DNA of 64,000 nt, taken from assembly GCA_012845835.1 (NCBI GenBank), contig JABAKD010000014.1, positions 2,410,501 to 2,474,500 of the forward strand, given 5' to 3'. The notes below the pieces were generated by a model. The model worked only from the letters and a program-made list of their open reading frames with translations, did no database searches and was not told where the DNA came from. Of the stretch, positions 55,801 through 64,000 are shown one piece after another. A program made the position numbers and the translations under genes. Source of the DNA: Undaria pinnatifida (Eukaryota > Sar > Phaeophyceae > Laminariales > Alariaceae). Each line of letters opens with the position of its first letter. Position 1 is the first letter of the stretch.

Positions 55801-56538
55801 GTGGACGATGAGGTCGCACTGACGATGCTGTCTCAACGACCCATGATGTTCCAGGATTCCGAGGTGGAGATGCAAGATCGTGTGGGCGCGTTGGAGACGG
55901 CGGTCAATGATGCTGTTGACCATGACTTGCCGTCGGAATGTACCAAGATATTGCGCGATACCGTTTTTCGCACCCACCTTGATGTGTTCCATGGAGCATT
56001 GATGGGTGATCCACCTGCGCGCGTGGAGCCCATGACGGTGCGGCTTCAGCCAGGTGCAAGGACGGTGCGAGCGAAGCTGCGTGCATCCCCGCCAGCCGAG
56101 GCGCCTTGGCTGCACGAGCACATGGCCAACTTGGAAACAGCCGGGATGGTGTTTCGGAACCCGCAGGTGATCTACGCAAGCGTGGCGATGGCAATTTCCT
56201 AGGGATCTAACTCTTACCGCATGGCCACGGACTATCGGGTCGTCAACGACACGATCGAACCGGCGGCTATGCCCATGCCAAACCTGGAAGACGAAGCGTC
56301 TCTTTTCGCGGGCGCGACCGCATGGTGCACGCTGGATATGCTGCACGGCTACTACCGGCAGGTGCCACTGAGTGAGGATGCCCAGGGGATGTTCACCATG
56401 GTCACTCCGGAGGGGTTGTTCACGCCGCGTCGTGTTCCGCCGGGGGTGCTGAACTCTACCGGATTCGCCTTACCTCGAATGGTCGCCTTGTTCATGTCGC
56501 CATATATAGGCCCCATTACTGTGCCATGTACACTCTAA
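55801..56538 (+). pseudogene. Gypsy E2 pol: linker and reverse transcriptase start
   Basis: The linker frame (55801-56202) encodes DAVDHDLPSECTKILRDTVF and PWLHEHMANLETAGMVFRNP, where VNDAVDH... is shared with E1. After a TAG at 56200-56202 the RT begins: MATDYRVVNDTIEPAAMPMP, ATAWCTLDMLHGYYRQVPLS and MVTPEGLFTPRRVPPGVLNS. The Thr-Leu-Asp-Met of the first catalytic block is intact. The frame ends soon after in unrelated sequence, before the second (YxDD) block. Confidence 0.75.
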
Positions 56539-56544
56539 ACCTGT

Positions 56545-57140
56545 CGGGACGCCTGTCGGCGTTGCAGCTGCAGTAGAGCATGGAGTAGTAGCAGTTGGCG
56601 CCGAGCAGAGGTTGGGGTAGAGAAAAAAAAACAGAGTGAATTGGTCTCCCACAGCACAGGCGTCGAAGCTGCCTGTACTGACGGTTTCATTTCCTAGTAA
56701 TCCGCCTGTCCATATAGCGCGACACCCAAACGTATCCTATTGAGTCACTGGTGCTTGTTGTATTATAAATATCCTGGCAAAACCCTCCAAGGGAGAATGA
56801 ACGTTACATTTGCGCCACAAAGAAAGCTATTCAGCATGAATGCTCCCAGCAGCAAAAGCGCCCCAAAAAGCTTTTCGCCGCCCCAGAATATAAATCGCCT
56901 GCGGCGAGATGGACTCAATTCCTGTTTGTTTGTGTTTTCACGGTGAAAAATGGCGCGGAGCTCGAAAAGGGGTGATGTTGTAATATGCAGCAAAGCAACG
57001 CTTTATATATGTAGCCTGCCTCAAAAAGCTTTTCGCCGACCCGAAAAAACGACTGCGGCGAAATAAACCCAATTCCAGCATTATTTTTGTCACGGCGAAA
57101 ATTAGCGCGGCGCTCAAAAACGGATGTTGATATAATAATA
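56545..57140. other. No gene recognised; short internal repeat
   Basis: AAAAGCTTTTCGCCGxCCC and a CTGCGGCGAnATnnACnCAATTCC block occur at 56869-56925 and again at 57023-57078. This suggests a diverged 150-bp tandem repeat. Open frames are short. Confidence 0.45.
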
Positions 57141-57149
57141 AATAATTAC

Positions 57150-57260
57150 CTATATCCTTAATGATGAGAACACACAGCTCGTAATACGCGCGATCGGAGT
57201 ATCACACACAGCTTGCAAAGATGAGTTTCGACGAAATCTTCGATCTCACAGCTGGAGTGT
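57150..57260 (+). repeat. Dispersed repeat R4, copy 2
   Basis: CGTAATACGCGCGATCGGAG, ATCACACACAGCTTGCAAAG and TTCGACGAAATCTTCGATCT are the core blocks. Confidence 0.65.
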
Positions 57261-57299
57261 GTTTTCATTTTATATAACATTATAATAAGATCAAGGGGC

Positions 57300-57720
57300 T
57301 GCTACAGACACAGGCAACCCTTTGCTGATTTCTCTACTAGGAAGGTCTTACCTTGGTCACTCACTTGTGCTAGAAAAGCTCTTGTCTTAGTGCCACACAC
57401 GGCACGGACGAACTGAATAGCGTTCAATTCCGCGAGGCAAAAGCGTCATCCCCTTTTCCCTATACGCACATGCCTTCAAAAGCATGTGAAACCCTTTTAT
57501 ATCCAGCCGTATCCCATATATTACTCCTTGTTAGTCTTCAGGGGAATACCATAACACTAGCCCACCCTGATGAGCCGTATATGCAGAAAAATCGAAGGTT
57601 CTTGGAAACACCGGTTCCACCTCTACCTTGCGAGGCTACGAAGCCTCAGGGAAAATGCTACAGCAGAAAACCACAAACGAAGAACGGAAGACGGAAAAAA
57701 GGGTACAGAACACGCCAGCG
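57300..57720 (-). repeat. Dispersed repeat R3, copy 2 (inverse)
   Basis: An inverse match to 63000-63480. Shared blocks include AGCAGAAAACCACAAACGAAG, in interrupted form, CATGCCTTCAAAAGCATGTG and TTGGTCACTCACTTGT. The ORF running through it (57470-57916) is not recognisable as a protein. Confidence 0.6.
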
Positions 57721-58164
57721 AATGGCGGGATCGACAGCCGCGAGAGCGATCACTTCCGCAGATTCGCAAGGGAAACGGGGGCAGACAAAAAAAGGGAAAA
57801 CGGGAACTATTCAGAAAAATGGAAACAATAACAAAATGCGAAAGCGCTGGGGTCGAAGGCTGAAGGGTCAAAAACCTCGCGAGCAAACCCCCAAGCGGTC
57901 GCAAAAACGTACGTGAACGCGCTACGTACGAAACCCAACTCGCGCGCGCGGAATGGACATCGTGCCTCACCCTGCGGGGGTGAGGTCAAAACCGGGCGGA
58001 AAATTACCAGAAAAATACCCCCAGGAAAATTGAATAAAAAGCCCAGAAGAAAAACGAATGTCCCTCGAAGAAGCAAAATTCGAAACCGGGAAAACCGGAT
58101 CAAAGTACTCGAGGGCAGTGGCGGCCTGAACGTCAACTAGCCACGTCCGCGCCTCGAGATTAAT

Positions 58165-58390
58165 CTACGGTACTTTTAATCCCGTGTGCAAGTGATCTAC
58201 CCCGACGGAGTTGAGGGACACCAGGAACTTTGAACACCTCCTGTCGACGTCGTGTAGTGAGCCGGAGAGAGCGGAAGCTTGATCGGTCCCGGGTGGTCTA
58301 GAAAACGTACCAAATATTCCCCGTCGATGGATGTGCGAGAAGAAAACAGCGCTTGATACACTACTCGTATAAATAGCATCAAAGTAAAGC
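58165..58390 (-). pseudogene. Second copy of the 'DGxYLVRFLD' domain fragment
   Basis: The minus strand encodes SIDGEYLVRFLDHPGPIKLP and LSPAHYTTSTGGVQSSW, matching the plus-strand copy at 28778-29071. A frame change lies just upstream. Flanking sequence differs from that of the first copy. Confidence 0.4.
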
Positions 58391-59264
58391 AACCTCACGT
58401 AGTGAGAACAAGTTTTCCTTGCATCCACCTCGTAGTTTATCTTTGGAATATTGGGCATCTGCATGCCACACGCAGGTAGTTTTTTTTTGCTATCATCCAC
58501 CTCCGTTCCCTGCCACCATCATCACCACCACCACCACCACCATACACACACCCCTTCCCCGCCGCCCCATCAACCCCCCCCCCCCCCCCCGACACACACG
58601 CACACAACCCCCCCCCCCGCCCCCCCCCCTTCCCCGCCGCCCCACCTAAAATAAAAATCTGCCAAAGAAATAAACACTACCAGACAGATGATATCACCTT
58701 ACTACCTTTCCAGCCATCCATGCCGTGGCTCCAATTCATGTATTATAACCTTTCCCCCCCCGCCCCCTTCTTCCCCGCTACCCGCACCATCGCCTAGACC
58801 TAGCACCACACGTATAATTAGTGCCTACCAGGTATACATTTATGCGACCTAAAGCGGTTGGAATTCCCTCCCCCCCCCCTGAGTTTCACCCCCGCCCCTC
58901 GCCCCCCCTTCGAAAACTCCGGGATATAATAAACTGATGCATTATTTCCGCGACCGTCAGATTTGTCCCCTTAAGGGCCCTTAAGGGGTTCCTGGTTTCC
59001 GCGCACAGGTTGAGCTGCCCCCTACCCCAGCTCCCCCCTCCTTTGCAACCCCACCGCCCCCCCGCCCTCGCCCCCCACACGCTTAAAAACTCCGTCCTCC
59101 CCTAACCGGTTATACGACTTACAGGATATTCTTGATAAACTAATAATTCATTTCCTTCCACAGCTGTCACATTTTTCTCCCGTCAAAAATTGGTTTTATA
59201 GTTTCCACGCACAGATTGGTTAAAATCACCCTGTTGACCCTGGTACAAGTTACACTGTAGTTCC

Positions 59265-59410
59265 AAGGGGAGAAGATGAGTTTCGATGAAATCTTCGATC
59301 TCACAGCTGGAGGATTGTATTGTTGGCTTTATCATGTCATGCTTGCAAAGATGTTGTCAAAGCTCATGTTTGCAAGCTGTGTGTGATACTCCGGTCGCGT
59401 ATATGTCATA
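59265..59410 (+). repeat. R4 repeat, copy 3, with inverted partner
   Basis: GATGAGTTTCGATGAAATCT is followed about 90 bp on by GCAAGCTGTGTGTGATACTCC, the inverse of another R4 block. The copy is rearranged. Confidence 0.5.
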
Positions 59411-59814
59411 GCTCCAATTCTAGCCATCCATGCCGAAGCTCCAACTCATCCCCCCCCCGCCCCCCGCCCCAACGCCCCCCCAAAGGCCCCGCCTTCCCCA
59501 CCACCCGCACCATCGCCTAGACCTAGCACCACGTGTATAACAAGTCCCTACATCAATGCGCTAAAGCTGTTGGAAATCCCCTCCCCCCCACGAAAAAAAA
59601 ACACCCCTTCGAACACTCCGCCCTCTCCTCACTGGTTGTACGACTTACAGGATACACTTGACGAATTGATGATGATGCATTTTCTTCCACAGCTGTCAGA
59701 TGTTGTCCCCCTCAAGAACGGGTTTTTTAGTTTCCGCGCACAGACTGACTAACTTCACCCTGTTGACCCGGGTACAAGCTACACTGTAGTTCCAAGGGGA
59801 GTCGCCGACCTACC

Positions 59815-59990
59815 GTATACTTAATGAGGACACACACCCAGTAATACGCGCGATCGGAGTATCACACACAGCTTGCTATATCCTTAATGAGGACACACAA
59901 CCCGTAATACGCGCGATCGGAGCATCACACACACCTTGCAAATATGAGTTTCGACAAAGTCTTCGACCTCACAGCTGGAGTGCATATATT
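59815..59990 (+). repeat. R4 repeat, copy 4, with tandem 5' part
   Basis: CCTTAATGAGGACACACA, CGTAATACGCGCGATCGGAG and ATCACACAC occur twice (59817-59875 and 59880-59938). The R4 core then appears once, followed by (AT)n. Confidence 0.7.
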
Positions 59991-60207
59991 ATATATATAT
60001 ATATATATTTTAAAATGCAATTGCCTCCGGAGGATGGTGCCCTGCGTGCAGTTCCGACGAGGAAAGATGTGCGCCGAACGCTTTTCACCACCTATGCACC
60101 TATGATCATACATCTTATCTGTCCATTTATACATTTCTTTCTATCTACAAGTAATTCTGATACGGAGCAATAATGATACTATTAGTACTATTAACATGCT
60201 AATAATG

Positions 60208-60540
60208 CCGCAGTGGGGGGCTCCCAACAGTGCCGGCATGTGCCAGCCCAACATGCCGTCACTATTCAGAGCATCGATCTGCGATATTGGGAATAATAGG
60301 GTTACCACCATTTAGACTATAGTAGTTACTACAACTGTTAACATCAGCAGTATAAATATGTTATTATGGGAACTTCCAGTCGTGCCCAGCGATTTCTCCG
60401 GCGCCAAAGAGGTAATAAGTGTAATACCTGGTAGCGCACTACGATGCTGCTGACGTGGTGCTACTCGAGCCGTTACACGGAAACGACATTCAACCGGACA
60501 ACCGGCACGAACGAGTGGGAGCTCCAAGCCCCCAGTGCAC
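60208..60540. mobile_element. TIR element, about 330 bp (MITE-like)
   Basis: Left end GCAGTGGGGGGCTCCCAACA then GTGCCGGCATGT. The right end is inverse: ACCGGCACGAACGAGTGGGAG then CTCCAAGCCCCCAGTGC. The interior is AT-rich with no ORF. The GTGCCGGCATGTrCCAGCCC block also occurs, inverted, near 12565-12600. Confidence 0.5.
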
Positions 60541-60579
60541 TACAAGTATCCTAAGCTACCAGCTGTCCTCGTAGTAGTA

Positions 60580-60602
60580 GTAGTAGTAGTAGTAGTAGTA
60601 TG
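60580..60602 (+). repeat. Short (GTA)n microsatellite
   Basis: Eight GTA triplets, 350 bp from the long (GTA)n tract. Confidence 0.95.
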
Positions 60603-60952
60603 TAATAGTATCAAGGTTTTGTGTGGTCAAATGTGCTGCTGTTAAGATAAGCTAGTGCTGCAGCAATCAGGTGGTGGTGGTTATCTCGGTACAGCAGTAG
60701 TGGTGGGGGCTATATAAGCCGTAGCATGATTGACTATGTGTATGCCTGGCGTAGGATGGCTCACGGGGAGACTGCTCTCGGTATCAAACGAGGGACCATC
60801 AGGCGGGGGAGAAGAGATACGTACGAAGTAAAAAAGTACACGTACCATCGTTCACTGAAGTAGATGGGGAGATGTACGAAATAAAGTGGACCAAAAGATA
60901 GATGTAGACACGCACACACGAAGGTGACCACTCACTTCTGAATTTGCGCAAC

Positions 60953-61206
<254 letters not shown>

Positions 61207-61704
61207 ATAGTTCACAACTGAGCATAACGGGGCTCAACTCGAACATACGAAGATTGGGACCGCCAATAATACCAATAATAGTTCTACTCTACTACCATCT
61301 CCGTAGATTATTTGCAGCCATACACGTCAAACATCAGGCGTCAGACGTCAGACATGGATACGAGCACATAGTAGTGAATCCTACACGAGGGTATGGTGGG
61401 AAGAAAATGTGGCCGCGCTGCTGTATCGAGATGTTTCTTTCCAATTGTTTTTCATGTTGTTTGTTTGTTCCTTCTTGTTCGCCTAGTCTAATACTTCTGG
61501 CTTTTCTTGCTGCAACTAGTCTAGTCTAGTGTGTTGACTTGCATGATGTTTTTGTTATTTGCCCACGTGCTCATTGCGGTTGGCTTTGCATGGGCAAATC
61601 GCCTTGCCGTATTTTCAATGTGTTTCTCTTTCTCGTAGTTTGTGGACACAAAGAGAGCTCGCCTCCCTATGAGGCATCAACACGGACATTGGTTGTGTTG
61701 TGCT

Positions 61705-62000
61705 ATGGTACTGCCCTGGGAGCCTAGCAAGGAGTAAGATCTAGGAGGCGAAAATGGAAAATTATGCAAACTTTTTCAAAGGAGTTTCACATGCCTTTAA
61801 AAGCATGTATGTGCGTGCGTATGTATAGGAAAACGGGGATGGTGCATTTATATTTGCTCCTTGGACTCGCACCAACGCGTTTCGTTCTATCCGCGGCTTG
61901 TTGGGGACTAGTACAAGAGCTTATCTAATACAAGTAAGTGACCAACGTGGCACCTGCCTACCGGCAGTAGAGACCTGCAAGAGGGTTAATCGGCCATCCA
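61705..62000 (+). repeat. Dispersed repeat R3, copy 3
   Basis: CCTGGGAGCCTAGCAAGGAG, AAAGGAGTTTCACATGCCTT, GTTCCTTGGACTCGC-like sequence and AAGTGACCAACGTGGCACCT appear in the same order as at 63215-63480. Confidence 0.65.
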
Positions 62001-62091
62001 GGTCCAACACTCACAGGGGTAGGGCCAGGCCCATAATAATGCCTTTTTCTCTCTAATTATATTCTCCGTTTTTTCGAAAAGCATATTGTTA

Positions 62092-62460
62092 AGGAATTAT
62101 TGGGGTATTGATCCGTTTGACCACTTGCAAAGTGTTAACCAATAGCTTACCCAAACCAAGCCTTACAACACTCTTCCCCCCTGAAACGGCGGAATAGCAG
62201 GTCGGCCGGATATACGGGCGGACCGAGCCGTTTCATTTCCTAGGTATACCGGGGAGGGTATTTTTCAAGTTCGACATAATATGGGGAAAGTCTGAAGAAG
62301 TTTATGATGGTGGATGTGGGACTTGACCTCACGACCCAAAAACCCATGGTCTGTCGACGATGCCATTTGTTAAGGAATTAGTGGGGTATCAGTCCGTCTG
62401 ACCATTTGCAAAAGGTTAACCAATAGCTTACTCAAACGAAGCCTTATAACATTATGCTAA
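62092..62460 (+). repeat. LTR-like repeat R6, copies 2 and 3
   Basis: Copy 2 (62092-62275) starts TGTTAAGGAATTATTGGGGT. Copy 3 (62369-62460) starts TGTTAAGGAATTAGTGGGGT and is shorter. Both share GTTAACCAATAGCTTAC with the copy at 33515. Between them, on the minus strand, GAGGTCAAGTCCCAC (62310-62330) resembles a tRNA T-arm. Confidence 0.6.
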
Positions 62461-62639
62461 AAACAAGTCAATTATGCTCACTAGCTATTCTGCTTTTTTT
62501 TCGAGGTTCATGTCCCCACTTATGCTCCGTTTGATGGCGAGTATATATGCTTCAAATGCCACTTTAATCTCGCCGGTCTAATTAAGTCGAAGTACCACCA
62601 GAATAGTCGAGTGATTAAACACCAGGCCTTTTTAGAAAT

Positions 62640-62900
62640 GTCTCAAACACCTTTTATGCCCGATATTTACACGATTTATGCCCAAAGTGAAGCAGCAATG
62701 CTCGTCGCCTATGTGTGTATGCTCTTTCAGCTAAAACACGCTCGAGCATGTGCTCCTCGCACGTAGGTTTTACGCCCAAAATGAAGCAGCAATGCTCGTC
62801 GCCTATGCGTGTATGCTGTTTTTGCTAAGATATGCTCGAGCATATGCTCCTCGCACTTATGCCTTTTCTTACGCTCAAAAAGGCTAAGGCTAATTACGCT
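62640..62900 (+). repeat. About 120-bp tandem repeat
   Basis: GAAGCAGCAATGCTCGTCGCC, in interrupted form, TGTGTATGCT, GCTCGAGCATrTGCTCCTCGC occur at 62690-62765 and 62783-62857. Confidence 0.75.
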
Positions 62901-62999
62901 AAAAACCATGCGGGCATTATTATGGGCCTGACCCTAAACAAGGGTGTCCTGTTGTTCTGTAACAACCCGTAATCTTATAATACATGGCGTCGACGGCAG

Positions 63000-63480
63000 G
63001 CGGGGTTTTCTGTAGTCCATTTCCCGTCTTCTTCCGTTTGTGGTTTTCTGCTTTAGTATTTTTCATGAGGCTCCGTGGCCTTGTATGACGGAGGTGTAGG
63101 AGTGTTTTTCGAAGAGCCACAACTATCTTGCAGTTGTGTATTACACTATGGAGCGGGTGCTTTCCCAAATCTTCCTTATTTCTTCATACACGTCTCATCA
63201 GCAGGGTGGGCTAGTGTTATGGTATTGCCCTGGGAGCCTAGCAAGGCGTAGTTCCTACGATACGGGAATGGTGTCACATGCCTTTGAAGGGATGTGCGCA
63301 TAGAATACGGAGGATGATGCACTTTTGTTCCTTGGACTCGCAAAGCGTTGATTGAGCGTTTAGTTTTATATCCGTGGCTTGTGGGACTAGCTTTTCTAAA
63401 TTAATTACAAGTGAGTGACCAACGTGGTAGAACCTGCCTCGTAGACAAGCTTGCAACAGGGTGACCTCTGTGTCTGCAAC
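63000..63480 (+). repeat. Dispersed repeat R3, copy 4 (longest)
   Basis: It contains all R3 blocks: TTTGTGGTTTTCTGCTTTAG, CCTGGGAGCCTAGCAAGGCG, CACATGCCTTTGAAGGGATG, GTTCCTTGGACTCGCAAAGC and AAGTGAGTGACCAACGTGG. The left part is an inverse match to 57595-57720. Confidence 0.65.
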
Positions 63481-63489
63481 AACAGCCCC

Positions 63490-64000
63490 TCATCTTACAA
63501 TGGTTGGATGTACACGGGTGGAAAGATCAGTCTCATGTGAAGATCAAACACACTGTGTCGAGAGAACGGCCCCGCCCTATTCGTATACCTGTGCGTGGTA
63601 TATATAGGCGCTTTCACTCGGGGATACGGTCGTGCCAACCGATTTCAACCGCCTCATCATGTCGAGTGGCCGCCGTATTCTGACCGACTTATTATATAGA
63701 CCTCGTCACTACTACTACTTTATGTGTATAATACAGTGTACCTGGTAGTGTATACCACTACTCCAGACTTACTGGAGCCTGTCCTGTGACCACGGACTTG
63801 GTTATGCGAGTTAATAGTGTGAGAAAAACGGCAACAACAACAACCCCCAGTATGGGCCTGTTACGTACTTGCGCTGATTTCCGACTTCATTTTCATATGT
63901 TTTGGCGGATGCACGATTGCGTCAGCTACGATATACCTGATACACGCGTACCACTTTTAGTTTATTAAATTTACCCTGGGGCATTCTTCCACTCCAGTTG
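63490..64000. other. No gene recognised
   Basis: A TATA-like TATATATAGG at 63599-63608 precedes an ATG at 63659 by 50 nt, but the open frame is only about 30 codons. A gene could continue beyond the window after a splice. Confidence 0.3.

Larger units (their letters stand above)
53453..56540 (+). mobile_element. Gypsy element E2 (plus), 3'-truncated
   Basis: A 5' LTR (53453-53743) is followed by gag (53750-54900), protease (54942-55510), pol linker (55801-56200) and the RT start (56221-56538). The element stops at about 56540, and no RNase H, integrase or 3' LTR is seen within the next 7 kb. It is the same family as E1 and lies head to head with it, the two 5' LTRs being 143 bp apart. Confidence 0.75.
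58711..59990 (+). repeat. Tandem duplication of an about 710-bp composite unit
   Basis: AGCCATCCATGCCG, CACCATCGCCTAGACCTAGC and a CGGTTGGAATTCCCTCCCC-like block recur at a spacing of about 710 bp (58711 and 59421). Each half also holds ACTTACAGGATA, CTTCCACAGCTGTCA, TTTCCrCGCACAG and the GTACAAGyTACACTGTAGTTCCAAGGGGAG block. Homopolymer C tracts occur throughout. R4 repeats close each half. Confidence 0.6.

Noticed and set aside
57470-57916. 148-codon basic ORF
   Set aside because: It overlaps dispersed repeat R3 and an A/G-rich stretch. The Lys/Arg richness follows base composition.
60728-60865. 45-codon ORF 20 bp downstream of a TATATAAG box (60707)
   Set aside because: The TATA-to-ATG distance is too short for a normal 5' UTR, and the peptide is short and unrecognised.

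Overview
This looks like a nuclear window from a repeat-rich, intron-bearing eukaryote. Coding segments are short exons bounded by GT-AG (once apparently GC-AG) introns of 0.4-8 kb. There are no bacterial-style operons. Much of the rest is Ty1/copia, Ty3/gypsy, LINE, SINE-like and MITE-like DNA, foldback and palindromic satellites, very long triplet microsatellites, and degenerate TTAGGG-type telomere-like tracts. The combination fits a large-genome alga, and a brown alga or related stramenopile is my best guess. That placement is inference, because no marker gene is present.

Layout. 0.2-23.1 kb (+): one long gene can be assembled from nine short exons that all join in phase 0, giving about 460 aa. 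The C-terminal half is charged coiled coil and the tail is Gly-rich. No family was recognised. Its introns hold (GTT)n, a 40-bp tandem repeat, a TCAATC satellite, two copies of a tRNA-headed SINE, MITEs and, in the last 8.4-kb intron, a striking array (about 16.8-22.2 kb). In that array a coiled-coil-coding module is repeated about 20 times in largely alternating orientation. 23.1-30.6 kb: sparse sequence with a MITE with about 62-bp terminal inverted repeats, one possible minus-strand exon, and a fragment of a protein domain that recurs at 58.2 kb. 30.65-32.02 kb: a CCATGG-centred satellite open in several frames on both strands. 33.5-34.9 kb: an LTR-like repeat and a three-copy tandem repeat. 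34.9-35.8 kb: a compact two-exon gene for a Cys-rich, probably zinc-binding 81-aa protein, with a TATA box and a poly(A) signal.

36-45 kb: remnants of two different LINEs (minus strand), an unidentified exon-like ORF, and a decayed copia element (plus strand). 46-49.8 kb: a second copia element (minus) that carries a 229-bp tandem duplication and is split by a 1.4-kb foldback element made of GAAGCTTCCACG-type units. 49.8-56.5 kb: two related gypsy elements head to head. One has lost RT, RNase H and most of the integrase but keeps LTRs, gag, protease and a chromodomain-like tail. The other keeps gag, protease and the start of RT and is then truncated. 56.5-64 kb: dispersed and tandem non-coding repeats, a TIR element and a 250-bp perfect (GTA)n tract.

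Only two plausible host genes are seen, the coiled-coil gene and the small Cys-rich gene. All exon joins are predictions from reading frame and splice motifs; transcript data would be decisive.
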